DNA from: Trametes villosa | Taxonomy: Eukaryota; Basidiomycota; Agaricomycetes; Polyporales; Polyporaceae | Reading direction: 5' to 3' | Length of the DNA stretch: 64,000 nt | NCBI GenBank assembly: GCA_002964805.2 | Contig: PUDQ02000014.1 | Location: 1-64,000, forward strand | In this document: positions 22,347 to 37,000 of the stretch, piece by piece | Numbering within the stretch: position 1 is the first letter of the stretch | Layout: each line of letters opens with the position of its first letter | The notes under the pieces: model-generated | Seen by the model: only the letters and a program-made list of their open reading frames with translations | Databases searched by the model: none | What the model was told of the DNA's origin: nothing | Position numbers and translations under genes: made by a program

Positions 22347-24064
22347 TGCGGTACGTTCCTCCTTTGCTCCACTTGAAGACCCTTCCTAAGCCATGATTAT
22401 GATGAGCAAGTCGCTGGCGGTATTCTTGGCTAGCTCTTGCTGATTGACCTCCATCAAGAGGGCGCAGAATATGCTTGTGCGTGGTTCGGATAGTCGACGA
22501 ATATGGCCTCGGTATTCTCCTCGTCCCGAGGGAGTTGCACTCATTTGCGGCGTTGGCATATGACTCTGGCTCGGCTGCGGCTCAGGAGCATTGTCCCAAC
22601 CACCGCATCCGCGCAATGTGTGAACAGTATCTTCTCCCGTCCTTCTGTTCCTCAGGATCAATGATTCGGCATTGGTGTGTCACTGCCGCTCTCCGGTCCA
22701 TGTCGCGATATTCTTGGTCCGATGCCGGTGGTCGTCGTCCAGAAATCCGGAAGTTTCCGACGGCCGAGTTTTGACTCCTCTTCGTTGTTTATGATGACAT
22801 GCGCCGCCATCCTCGATCATCGACTGTATGCGAACGGTCTGTATGTCCGAGGATGCCACCACGGTAGGAGCGACGTCTTTTGGCCTTGATGCGCATATTA
22901 ATCTGAGTTGCATTCTTGGTAGGTTTGCTTGCTCTTATGTTGGCGTGCCCTTGGGCACGCGCGCGCCGCTTGTTCCCTGCTGCGAGGTGGGGCATTGACG
23001 GTACGGAGGCGACAGCCTGCTGACGGTCGCCCATGGCACCTGTTGGCTCCGAGAATGCATGGAATTCCCGCCGATTATGTTGCCCAGGCATGTTTCCCTC
23101 GAATGATTGCTGCATATTTGCTGATCCTCTCAAGCGCACATGCGGGCCGTAGTTGCACCTGTTCGCACATATCGTTGGGGTGCTGCGAAATTGTGCCATA
23201 TACAGCGATCGTTCGTCTGCCGGCGGGATTTCCTTCGCGAAGAACGCATATCCAAGAACGCATATCCATGAGGCGGCAATAGGTGAGCATCGCCGGGCCT
23301 GGTGAGGGGGGGGGGGAAGTTGATGAACGGCGCGATGTGGCGTCGCGACTACGTGCTGTGGCGGACGGGCGATACGACTCACCTGAAGCGGCCCATTATC
23401 CTGGCAGTATCACGGAGGAGCATTGAGTGAGGCTCGGTGGTGGCGACGACCCGGCGGTTGTTGTCGACGTTGTGGACCGTGTGGCTAACCACCGGGGTGC
23501 GCAGTGCACGGTGGCGCATCACCGTGGGCGGTCGTCGAGGCTAAGTAGCGGAGGCGATGCGCCGTAGAGCTGATTAGCTGGTAATATGAGAGGGGGGGAG
23601 ATGAGGCGATAGTACGTGGTCGGAGACAAGGAGCGAACTGGGTGGGAGAGTGCGAGGGCGAGGCTTTATACCTGCGCGCAGTTCGTACTCCGCCGCGAGT
23701 TTCCGGTGAGCCACGATTGTGTTCTGGTCTAGGCGTGCTTCTAGCTTATTATCCGCTGCTTCTAGCCTCGATCGTGGGGCCAGCCAGCTATCCAGACGTT
23801 GCGGTCGGAATCGTGAGGCTGACCTTCCAAGCGGCGGGCTCGAGGACGCCCTCCGCCGACGTCGCCACATCCCGCTTCCGGCGAGAGGTGGCGCACGGAC
23901 ATTTCCCTTTGATCGACTCGATCTTAACAGTAGACCTGCTTCCAGGTGACGAAGAGCCAGCGTCGATGGCAGGAGAGGTGAAGAGCGTCGACGCCACAAC
24001 GGCGGGCGCGCGCCACAAGTCCCAAACATTGACGCCGACGCGCGACGCGTCGTGCACGTGAAGG
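22347..24064 (-). repeat. 1.7-kb repeat, copy B (inverted partner at 13333-15042)
   Basis: Same landmarks as copy A, read on the minus strand: CACGTG/ACGCGT start near 24060, TATAAAG near 23670, then the QHNRR block and the ALLMEVNQQELAKN end near 22440. Copy B keeps a 198-residue open frame (22789-23382, minus) across the middle, containing QSFEGNMPGQHNRR and a basic C-terminus, whereas copy A has stops there. A run of 11 G at 23306-23316 has no equivalent in copy A. The start codon seen in copy A after the TATA box is missing here. No target-site duplication was seen. Confidence 0.75.
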
Positions 24065-25413
24065 TTCGGCCAGCGCTTGGCGGGCGCTCAAAGCTATCTC
24101 CTCAACCGTGACTAAACTTCCCCTCACTCAAGTTCGAGTCGCTCATCGTCTACTACCGGACAGGGGCAGCCACTGCGAAAAGCTCACCTCTAAAACTACG
24201 TAGTCATGCGTGGCATCTATTGCGGCACGCCACCTCTCACCTTTATTCCCCCGCAAAGCCTCCTAGTCACGAAGGCCCAACGCCGATAATGTGCGGCGCA
24301 TGCGCGATGTCGACTGTTCAACGTATTCGCGCTCTTCGCCTGTTGAAATCCGGACGAACTACCATCCCACAGTGTATCTTCTCCCTACAGCGCGCCGTGC
24401 CACGCATACGACCCCCAGCGCACCTCCTCGCCAATACACAGCTGATACAACGCGGTTCCGCTACACTGCTTCGACAGAGGACCCATCCCCGATACGGGGA
24501 TTCGCGCCATCTTCATCGCCACTATTCGGAGGCCGTACGAGCGGCCAACCTACGCGATGTTCAGAAAGCACCCGATTCCGCCATGGACGGATCGTGACTT
24601 TTACGCCGCGGATTGGTCTTCGCCCACATGCGCGCAACTTCGAGCGTTCCGGCGATTTGCACCCTTCTCGGGATGAGGATGTGCACACGGAAACCAGTGG
24701 TTACGGTGAAAGTACGCCCATCTACGCGCGCACTCTACAACCCACGTAAGTTATCGTATCCCCTAGTAATGCCGACGATCTCGATGACGATAGGCTGACG
24801 CGCCCACAGCAGTACCGCGCTCGTCTTGACATCTTGCAGGGAAGCAGGCATCAGGTGCACTCCGGCTGCTGTCCGCGGCGCATCTGCCGCTTAGGCTGGG
24901 GATTTTGTATAAGATGCCGTCATGCGCAAGCCCGGTGAAGCCACGCTTCCGGAAGCTGGTTTGTATTACACGGGCATCGTCGTGTGAACCTCTCGCACCG
25001 CACCGCGAATTACAATGCCGGATACACTGGTGAGCAATATATTGTGTCTTCGCAGCAGTGCTGCAGGAACTTCTAGTGGCGTTTTGACATATTGCTAGGC
25101 ACGGCGTCGGCTCTTGCGACGGGCGCTGTGGGGACAACGCGATATACAGTCGGGCATTGGCCGGATATCCAAGGCGCTCGAGCTTTTCCGGATTTGCGGT
25201 ACGACGGCAGCGACAAACATCGCCGGCGTAGCGGGTTTTGCGTATCGGCATGTCAGCGGAGGAACGGAAGCTCCCCGTGGTCGGGCGGGGACTTCGCGAA
25301 GCGAAGCAACACTAGCGCGATCGATCCTTGAAATACGTCTGGCTCCCCGATCGTGCAGGTAGTGTCAGTGCTAGTGCCCATTACCTCTTCCCCGCGAGCT
25401 GCCCAACCCGATC
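24065..25413. other. Intergenic between repeat copy B and 7-TM gene 2
   Basis: Several medium open frames overlap on both strands, but none has a recognisable protein pattern or consistent splice structure. Nothing supported. Confidence 0.4.
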
Positions 25414-26633
25414 ATGGCTGGCGCGCTGTTCCAGAACTCGCTCTATGTAGTCAACATCATCAACGCCATCCTCTACGGTGCGTCTATCGTGCTACCTCGT
25501 ACCAGAACACTAGGTCTTACCAAGATGGTCGTCACTAGGCATCGAGCTCGTCTTGTATTTCCGGATTCTACGCCATGTGTACAACAGCAGAACGCGGACA
25601 CTGATGGACAAGTTCCTCACGGTGTTCAGCACGGCCCTGGTCCTCCTCAACACGATCTACTGGACGACACAAGCATACTTCGGGGAGATGATGTGGATCA
25701 TCCACGTCGACTACCCGGGAGGGGCGGACGCGTACTGGAACGACTACGCCTCGGTGTGGTACCAAACATGGGGTACCACCGCGTGCGTGATGGGCAATCT
25801 CATGAACGACGCGCTCCTTGTACGTGCTCCCCATTGTTACTTTAGTATGACGTTCATGACTGAGCCATACCAGACGTACAGATGCTTCGTGATCTGGAAC
25901 AGCCGGAAGATCGTCATTGTGCCCACCATCTTATGGTTCGCCTCGCTCGGTACGCACCCCTCACTTCCTCCCCATCATTGCGAAAGCTCACCCATGCCTT
26001 CCTAGCGTTCGCCTTCGGCCTCCTCTACGAGTCCGGGCGCCCAAACGGGAACTACTTCGCGGGCATCTCCACGCGCTTCGTCACCGCGTACACCGCGTCC
26101 ACGTTCGCCTTCAACATCATCGTCACCTCGCTCATCGTCGGCCGCATCGTCGCCGTCGGGCGCCGCCTCGGGTACGCCGGCGGTGCGAAGGGCGAGTTCC
26201 ACGCGTACACGGGCGCGGTCGCGATCGTCGTCGAGTCCGCGCTCCCGTTTACGGTCTTCAGCGCCGCGTACCTCGTCACGTACGCCATCGGCAGCGACAT
26301 CGCCGTCGCGTTCTCGTTCTACGCAATGTTCACGGTGCGCCTCTGTGCTGTTTCTGCCCGGGCGATGTGGGCGCGAGGCTGATGCTTGCTGGGCAGTGCA
26401 TATCGCCACTGCTGATCACTCTGCGCGTGCTCTCGCGTCGCGCGTGGACACGAGATTCACAGACACTCTTCACGACGACGATCAGCTACCGCGGCGCCAC
26501 GGACTACGTTACCACGACGGGCGCGGTGCCCCTGGGTGACATGCCGGAGAAGATCACGCAAGACTTTGAACTCGCAAAATACGGCGCGCCCTCAGACGTG
26601 CAAGAGATTGATATCGCACGACTGCCGGTGTAG
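25414..26633 (+). CDS. Seven-transmembrane basidiomycete membrane protein, paralog 2
   Basis: Exons 25414-25477, 25539-25819, 25874-25949, 26006-26334, 26397-26633 join in phase (328 residues). Exons 1-3 have exactly the same lengths as in the paralog at 20715 (64, 281, 76 bases). Protein landmarks are also shared: NAILYG, LLNTIYWTTQAYFGE, YPGGADAYWNDYASVWYQTWG, CFVIW, LLYESGRPNGNYFAG and TGAVAIVVESALPFT. About seven transmembrane helices are followed by a C-terminal cytosolic or extracellular tail rich in Asp and Thr that is not alignable to paralog 1. The function is unknown. Both genes point the same way and are separated by repeat copy B. Confidence 0.8.
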
Positions 26634-26826
26634 GATAGGATTTGGTATTTGTCCCCCACTGGACTTCCTCGAGCACCTGTTGTACTACTACTGTAGGGAA
26701 CGTTGTTGTACCGACACTGAGCCCTCCCAAAAGTAACATATTTTACCTGTACGTGGCTGCGCGGCGTGCGGGATACTATGAACCAAGGCCGGAAGACTCA
26801 GACAAATAGATGCGTGCCAGGAGTGC
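26634..26826. other. Intergenic, 3' of 7-TM gene 2
   Basis: Short spacer before the tRNA terminator. Nothing recognised. Confidence 0.4.
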
Positions 26827-26831
26827 AAAAA
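26827..26831 (-). terminator. RNA polymerase III T5 terminator of tRNA-Gln copy 1
   Basis: Five T residues on the minus strand, 20 bases beyond the tRNA 3' end; the standard pol III stop. Confidence 0.7.
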
Positions 26832-26851
26832 GACCTCGTGGCGCACCCATG

Positions 26852-26932
26852 AGGCGCTACCAGGGCTCGAACCTGGGTTTTGGGAACTCACGAAATCAGA
26901 ATCCCAAGTGATAACCACTACACTATAGCGCC
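26852..26932 (-). tRNA. tRNA-Gln (anticodon CTG), 9-base intron, copy 1
   Basis: The minus strand folds as a full cloverleaf: 7-bp acceptor stem GGCGCTA/TAGCGCC with discriminator T, D-arm with GTGTAGTGGTTATCAC, anticodon stem TGGGA/TCCCA, loop TTCTGA...T with anticodon CTG, and T-arm CCAGG-TTCGAGC-CCTGG. The loop has 9 extra bases (TTTCGTGAG) directly after position 37, the standard site for a nuclear tRNA intron. The A-box and B-box (GGTTCGAGC) internal promoters are intact. It pairs with an almost identical gene at 43719. Confidence 0.93.
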
Positions 26933-28092
26933 GTATGGATCACGGCGCTTGCGGTCATCATATCCTGATGCAGCACCTAAAACTACTCTTGAGTGAAGCG
27001 TCGCGCTGAGTTCATTCTTTCATATTACAGAGCACACAAATTGGTCGCCGTATTAAGGACCGGAGACAAAGGGTAGTTCAGCAGCGTGAAGGGGATGTGT
27101 TATGGACGGTTCTGTTGCGGGGCAAACGCTCCTCGAGCATAGCATTAATCGGAACGATCGAACTCAGCCCATTGCAGGCGTTGAATACATGGCTCTGTGA
27201 AGCGGCACACCATCCGAATTTGACGCATAAGACGACAACAGACAAAGCAAATGACCGTAGTGCAATGCGAGGACCAGCTAATATACAGATGAACAGACAG
27301 TGTACGGATCCGGATTCCATCGGGCAAGCATGTTCTCCGCGCACGAGGTACAGAGAGCTGCGTGGAGGGACGTGGGGGGTAGCCGACAGCTTCCAATCGT
27401 AAGCATACACACAGCGCGGCGGGAGGCATGAGGGCGGGAAAGGTGGAGGGAGAGGGTGCCCTGAGCGAGACGCGGGAAGGGTGGGGAGGGGAGATGAAGC
27501 ATATCGCAGGAGGCCTACTGGGCGGGTCGCTAAGGGGCATGTAAGTGGTTCGCGCGGGGAGCAAACTCTGCACGGACCCGCAGGCGCTCCGGTCTCGCGG
27601 CTCGACGGCTGAGGTGAATGGAAGAGAGGGCGGTCGGGACCGCGTCTTGCTCGGTAAGGGGATGTCAGGATGCGGGAGGTCGGCGACGAGCATGTATACT
27701 TGCTGAAGGAAGCGGCATAGGGCGCGGCGGGGCGTTACGAGGCATAAGAGGTCGTCACGGTAGGAAAGCGGGGAGAGGAAAGGACGGATATCCGGCAGCG
27801 ATTAAGGGCCAAGAGCTTGCACTGGCATCGCGGTGGCCCACGGGGTATATCGTATAGGATAAAGGTGACCCGTGAAAAGATGGAGGAAAGCACCGAGTCG
27901 AAGTGGAGCACGGAGGGGACGCCGCTAAAGGTAGTCGAACTGACGGGGGAGGGGAAGCAGACGGCGGGCGGAAGATGAGTAGGGCGGAGTTGGTGTGTCA
28001 GAGTCTGCCATCCGTCCATAACTATAGCATCAACTCAGTAAAATTTCGACATCATATGAACGGGGAAGTGAACTTACCCTGCGCGCGAACGC
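26933..28092. other. Intergenic between tRNA-Gln copy 1 and the UBL3-like gene
   Basis: Only biased Ser/Pro/Arg open frames on the minus strand (for example 27145-27693), which look like composition artefacts. No RNA gene recognised. Confidence 0.4.
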
Positions 28093-28966
28093 TCAGCAGA
28101 TTATGCAAGAGCTACAACAGCCTCCACTCTGCTCTTCCGCGCCCTGCGCTCCGGTGCTAGGCTGTCCGCCAGTGTTCCGTCTCTTCTTCTTCGGCATGTC
28201 CTCCGCTGGAGGCGCATACGGTCGGATGGAGAGGTGGACGATCGTCGCAGCAGGTGCTGGAGACGGCAGCTGTGTTGGGAATGACAGCTCTGCGGCGTAC
28301 GGCTGTCAGCGGAAATGGAGGAACGAAGACCACACGGACACGCACTATCAAGCGAGTCCTCGTCTTGTAGGATTTTCCCGAGGTAGAGGATGCGGAGGTA
28401 CGATGGCGCGGGGGGCCGTGCGTCTTGCCAGTCTACGCGCGAGAAGCGTCAGGGTATAATTAATAGCAAGGCGCACCCCGGAAGTCGGGTGGAGCTTCTA
28501 CGTCGCGCGTAAAAGCCCCGAGCGCTCCCGGGCGGGGCCAGCACAGAGGCTCACCGTTTGGCCAGGAATTCCACACGAGCTCCTTCACCCTCCCCACCGT
28601 CGTCTCTGGCTCGAAGGACATCGTCCGGCGACGGCCCGAGACCAGCAGGAAGGTGAGGGTGACTTGTGGGGTCTGTGGGATAGCCTCCTCCGCGAGCTGT
28701 GCGCCTGCTTCATCGTCCCGATCTTCACCGTCCGCCCCATCTACTTCTCCTGTAAAGTCCCGTCTAGGGGTATTTGCGCCCGTTCCACCGCCAGAGAAGT
28801 CTACGCGAGTATAGGACGTACGCGCAGAGGGACAGAGGGGCGTGAATGCGTCAATCCGTGCGTGCAGGGCGTGCTCGATCGAGGCGGGTCGAGGTAGCTG
28901 TGATGTGTTCTGGGGCTCGGGGTTCGCCTGCGGTGTGGAGGACGAGGTGGAGGGTCGGTCGGCCAT
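28093..28966 (-). CDS. UBL3/MUB-type ubiquitin-fold protein with C-terminal lipidation motif
   Basis: Three exons on the minus strand, 28966-28555, 28432-28346 and 28289-28093, join in phase (231 residues). After a disordered N-terminus of about 100 residues comes a ubiquitin-like domain: TLTFLLVSGRRRTMSF, ETTVGRVKELVWNSWP, then DWQD-RPPAPSYLRILYLGK in exon 2. This is the pattern of the Rad60-SLD_2/UBL3 family of membrane-anchored ubiquitin-fold proteins. There is no terminal di-glycine, so it is not conjugated like ubiquitin. Exon 3 ends in CCSSCIIC, a cysteine-rich tail with a C-terminal CaaX-like CIIC; prenylation plus palmitoylation would anchor it to membranes, as in UBL3. Intron 1 is 122 bases. 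In the family, such proteins recruit E2 enzymes or sort cargo to vesicles; the role here is inferred. Confidence 0.85.
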
Positions 28967-30927
28967 GGTGATCGTGTGGGAGGACGACGAGGCGGGTGCG
29001 GGGAAGGTGCAGAGGTATACTTATATGGCGGGGCGTTTAGACGAGAACGTGGGAGGGCTCGCGTAGTTTGTATGCGTTCGATCAGGAGAATGGAGGGAAA
29101 GATGTGCCGCTTGCGCAAAGGCGATTGTCGCGAGCAGGCGCAAGGGGCGAGGGCGAGGGCGCGAGGGATCGAGGGAGTGGATGAGGGCGAGAAGCGTGCC
29201 GCGAGTGCCGCCGGAGGCTATAAGAGGAGCAGTCGGGGAGGAGGAGAGAGCTCACTGCTCAGGTGAGGAGTGTTCGTGTGACCGTTTACCCCGCTTTCGG
29301 CAAGTTACGCGAGATTGTGCAGATGACGATGGCCCGTAGCACGTGCGGCGGTGCGCTGTTGGTCGTGAGGGGTGCGCGTTGGAGGCGGTGGACGTCGAGG
29401 ACGGGGCGGGGAGGAGAGTCGGAAAGCGGAGAAGGGGCGATCGGAGGAGGTACTTATACACATAGCGATGGACGAGCACAAGCAGCCCTCTGGGATCTCG
29501 CACTGCCCGATCTGGCCTGGGCGCCTACGCGCGCCCTTGGAGGTCGCGTTCTGCTCTGCTCCGGCGGTCCAGGCACGCTCGAGCTCCGTCCTCCTCCGGT
29601 TCTCTCCTCTTCACGCTTCCCCTCCGGTCTTCTCGCACTCTCCATTCACTTTGCGCGCTCTCCATTGGTTGGCTTCCGGTGCCGTCTTCCGCGCTTGCAA
29701 TTTTTTGTGCGTTCCGCTCGAGAGGCGGCGTCAAGTTTGCACCACCCTTCGCCGGCGGATCCGAGTCGTACATCGGGCAACCCAGGATACTTTTGAGCGA
29801 CTGAGAGGCTCTAGAGCCCGCTCCGACTCGGAGTAATCTTTGGTAAGAAGGGATATGGGGCACATGTGAATCTACCAGTCTTCGAACTGCCGTGCTTGCC
29901 GCTAGCGAGTCGCTCAGTAGCTTGCACGTCAGTCTAGACTGGGCTAGTCAACGGATGCACTGGTACCTTGCGCCTAGGGCTACCTCGGGATTCTCTGCAT
30001 CGACCTCAGCTCAGCTCTAGATCCTTGAACGCTTCGCTAACTCACCTTGGGTCCATGTAGACTTATTTTCGTAAGGAATGAGAGGGTTTCTGCCTTCTGG
30101 TCTTTAGACGAGTGGTCTTTGGCCGAGAGCTGGATCCGGGGAAGTGGCATTGGCTGCAACAGAACCACGGTAGGCTTCTCGAAATATCACTGGTCTACCA
30201 TACCGTATCCCATCTGCCTACTTGTTATGTGAGCGATGCACAATGTTGATCCGTGACCCCTTCATGGCGGATAGGACGCCCGGTCTCAACGCGGTCAACG
30301 TTGTTGAGAGCCGACGCGCTCGGTATGGTGGGTGCAATACTACGCCGACGTCATGTCGATCTATGACACACTATTGGCTCATGCGTGTCAACTCATGCTA
30401 ATCAACTAGGGCTCCCAAACCGCCCTAATCAATCACAATAAGACGCAAGCTATTCAGACTTATCAACCACCTATATCCGCGCGCAGGTTGCCAAGAAAAC
30501 GGACCGGTACTCTTGAGGAACCATGAGCATTGACAGCCAATGCCATGGCCCATTCGCCGGCTTCAACGCCGCAAGTGCTCCCGCCAATCTCTACGGGCAC
30601 GCTCGGGCGCCCACGTTCGTCAGACCCCTCAGAAAGACGTGCCAAAACAGGGCAAGGCCTGCTCTGTGTCTGCGAATGCACGCAGCGTCCTGAGAAGGGG
30701 CGGCCTTGCTGGGAAAGCTGGCGAGGGACGGAGAGCAGCCGGCCGAGACTGTGGGCGCGGGCGACCCGGAGCAGCGGTCCGCGTGCGCGCGATCGCGATA
30801 GCATCGACGGTGACGCCAACGGCGACCCGTATAAGATCCTGGACCCGCCGCACGCCTTGCGCACATCCACCACCTCCCTCGCACCCTGTACAACTTGTAA
30901 CATACTCAACACACCAGAACGGATATC
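28967..30927. other. Long intergenic stretch upstream of GPI
   Basis: Divergent start regions of the UBL3-like gene and GPI lie at its two ends. The interior is GC-rich with overlapping low-complexity open frames (29250-29860, 30460-31000) that I do not accept as genes. TATAAG at about 30826 lies roughly 100 bases before the GPI start and could be its TATA box. Confidence 0.4.
29020..29025 (-). promoter_or_regulatory. TATA box of the UBL3-like gene
   Basis: TATAAG on the minus strand, 54 bases before the start codon at 28966. Confidence 0.45.
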
Positions 30928-33379
<2,452 letters not shown>

Positions 33380-34004
33380 CTTCCTTCCCCGAACGCGAGG
33401 TGGTAGGGCGTGTTTGCTTGATGAGCGCGATCGACGCGCTATAGACTCAGCGGCACAGGAACGAGCATGAAGCAGTGTATCGCAAAGTGTAACAATTTAT
33501 CCGCGTTCTTATCCTCCCTGGACAGAGATACAAGCTGTGGGCGACCGCTGTGATAAGTAGTGGCTATCTTGGAGGCCGCCGCACCTTCTGTGCCGCTGCC
33601 GGGGGGCTTATCAGCCTTCTTCCTCCAGGTAGGTGGTCATGTTATCTAGGCAACTTGGGATGGGTGAGGGGCATACACAACGCCTTTGTGTCTACTACGC
33701 CGTGCGATGTACATTACTCCAGGCGTGCAACTGTGCGTGTGCGTGCTGCCACGCGCGAGGCTAGATGAGGAGGCGCGCGTACGAGAGACGCGCTGATAAT
33801 TCGCAAAACGCGCTCAGGCATGACCGAGTCTTAGGGATATCTAGGCGCCCGAATCCAGGGCTTGCGACATTCGCAGCCCCGGTGCGGCATGCACTGCGGG
33901 GCACTAGTCACTTGTGGAGGCCCGCATCCTGCTTATAAGCTGCGGGATTATCGCCCACGGTCCCTTGTCCGACCTCTGCTCGTCCTTCTGAGCCCCCGGT
34001 CAAA
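33380..34004. other. Intergenic between GPI and amine oxidase
   Basis: Nothing coding. It contains the amine oxidase promoter with a TATA box near its right end. Confidence 0.5.
33934..33939 (+). promoter_or_regulatory. TATA box of the amine oxidase gene
   Basis: TATAAG 66 bases before the start codon at 34005, in a GC-rich surround, followed by pyrimidine-rich sequence. Confidence 0.5.
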
Positions 34005-37000
34005 ATGGCGCCCGTTGGCTACGAACCGCTGCTCGATCATGAGCTCAAGAACGACGCTGAGCTCCAGGTCGAGGCTCGCACGCCTCGTCCTGCGCACACT
34101 CGGCGGCGCACTACGCTTGGGTTGATCGCGCTGCTTGGAGTTGTCGGCTTCTCTGCGTTCTACGCCCTCGCGCCTGCAAGCACGTCCGGTTACATCCAAG
34201 AGCACTTCCTTGGCGACGCCTCGGACGATCAGCTGCAGAAGTGCCCCTCGGGCCTCCCGCCCGCCGCGAAGCCGCCCGCAAAGGTGAACCCGTTCGCGTC
34301 CCTCACCGTCGCCGACACCGTCTCGATCTCGGAATGGCTCTTCGCCCCCGCGCGCAGCCTGAACCTGACGCGCGCCGACAAGGGGCAGCTCTCCGACAAC
34401 TTCATCTACCACATCGACGCGTTCCGCCCCGCGAAGAAGGACGCGGTCGCGTACCTCGACAACCCGGACTCCGTGAGCCCCCCAGAGCGCTTCTCGCGCG
34501 TGACGGTTCACCATGGCGCGGCGAGCGAGCCGTATGTCATGGACTACCTCGTTGGCCCGCTCCCGGTGAGCGAGAAGACGACGATCCGCAAGCTCACGGA
34601 GATCTACCACCGCGACTCGATCCCGTTCAATGCGCGCGGGTATACGAGCATGGGCGAGATCTCGCCATTGCTCACCATGATCATGCCTCCCCTGGCTGAG
34701 GTCACCGAGGTATGTGAAAGCTATGCAGGCTAGTCGTTCGACGCTCATAACGATACTACTAGGATCTCTTCGGTGGCTCGGCACGCGGTCTTCCGAACGA
34801 TACACTGGTCGGCGGTATCGTGGCTCCCTTGAGCTTCGACGGCTCGTTCCGTCGCGGTTGGGTCTCTTGGCGGCACAACACTGCCGGACCCTGGCTCCAT
34901 CCCGTCAACTTCTTCCAGTACGTTGACTTCAGCGGCACCGACCCGTCCGAGTGGAAGCTCCTAAAGGTGTGCGCACCTCTCGAATGGTTATCCGAGACCG
35001 TATTTGACCCAAGCATCTGTTCCCATAGATCGTGTACAACCACCAGGTGTTCAACAGCACCGAGGCATTCCTCGCCGCGTACCACGACGGCACGCTCAAG
35101 CGCCTCCCGAAGCGTCCCGACCAGGACCCGACGACGAGCAGGGACTGGAGCACGCGCAAGCGCCCCGCGGTGTCGGCGGAGCGCGACCTGGACAACCTCC
35201 CGGGCCCGCGCTCGGTGTCGTTCGGCGGGCTGCGCTTCCGCGTCGACCGCGCGCTGCAGTATGTCAGTTGGATGGGCTGGGGGATGTACCTCGGCTTTGA
35301 CAGGGACATGGGCTTGAGCTTGTGGGATCTGCGCTTCAGGGGAGAGCGGATTATCTACGAGGTGAGTTTGTTTCGGGCACCATATCCGTGGACCGGGACT
35401 CACAGTTGTTGTCGTAGCTCGCACCGCAGGAGGCTATCGCTCAGTACGGTGAGTTTTTCCTCGCATACCGGTCTACAGTTTACCGAATACCAGTCTAGCT
35501 GGCAATGACCCGATGCAGACCACCACCGCCTGGCTCGACCGTTTCTTCGGCATGGTATGTGGCCCCCGCTTCCTGCTCCGAGTCTTTGTTCGAGAATGAA
35601 CGTTCCTGTCGCGTCTAGGGTAGCGCGGTGCGTGACATGATCCCCGGCTACGACTGCCCGCACGAGGCGGTATACCTGCCCGCGACGACACACAACTTCG
35701 AGGGCAGCATCGTACGCGAGCGCGCGATCTGTATCTTCGAGCACGATTCCGCGCGCCCGATCACGCGGCACACGGGCTACACGGAGGGCGAGTTCGGCGC
35801 GACGCGCGGGTACCAGCTCGTCGTGCGGAGCATCTCTACCGTCGGAAAGTGCGTACCTCCCACTTCACTTTGCGAAGGGTGTATATTGACTGTTTGTTTG
35901 CATTTGATATAACAGCTACGATTACCGTGAGCGCATCAGACATTGTTCACGCTCACAGAACATCAGTACTGACCTTTGGACCAGTGTTCGACTACATTTT
36001 CCAGATCGACGGTACCATTGAGGTCCGGGTCTCCGCTTCCGGCTACTTGCAAGGTGGCTTCTGGGAGCCTTCCCAGGAGGGCTACGGCACCGCGATCCGC
36101 GACACGACTAGTAAGCCCTTCTAGCACCCACTCTGCCCCTAGCCCCTGATCGCTCATCGATTCCGTGTAACAGTGGGCTCCCTGCACGACCACGTCATCA
36201 ACTACAAGGTCGACCTCGACGTCGCGGGCACGGAGAACTCGCTTCTACACACGAGCACCGCCACGGAGACGATCACGCAGCCGTGGTTCGAGGACGACTG
36301 GGGCTCCGAGGTCATCCAGCAGAAGATCTCGAAGCGCTTCATTGAGACCGAGGACGACGCGCTGCTCAAGTTCCCGCCGAACCTCCAGGGCGGGTACTCG
36401 CTCGTGAACAAGGACGCGCTGAACCGCTGGGGCATCCCGCGTGGGTATGCGATCCACCCCGGCTACTCGCCCATCCACAACGTACGCCCCTCTCCTCATT
36501 ACCATTGCTGTGGACTTCCCTGATCGTGCTGGCGCGCGTATACAGACCGTCGTGGGCTCGAAGCGCCTGCTGAACAACGCCAACTGGGCGCGCTACAACC
36601 TCGCGGTGTCGAAGCGCAAGGAGACGGAGCCGAGCTCGAGCTGCCAGTGGAACCTGAACCTCCCCGGCGACCCGATGGTCGACTTCCACAAGTTCTTCGA
36701 CGGCGAGAACATCACCCAGGAGGACCTCGTCGCATGGGTCAACGTCGGCATGCACCACCTCCCCCAGGCCGAGGACGCGCCCAACACGCGCACGAACCTC
36801 GCCGCGTCCAGGTGCGCCTTTATGTCCCTCCCCTATAGCGCGACGTATGTTGACAGATGCGCTGCAGCTTCTTCCTGACGCCGTTGAACTACTTCGACGC
36901 GGACGTGTCGATGGAGTCGACGAACTCGATCCTGCTCACCGCGCCGAAGGAGCCCGGGAAGCCGTGGACGTTTGACGACTACGGCGTCCCGAACGCGCAC

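Noticed and set aside
33948..34805. 285-residue open frame on the minus strand
   Set aside because: Antisense shadow of amine oxidase exon 1; no protein-like features.
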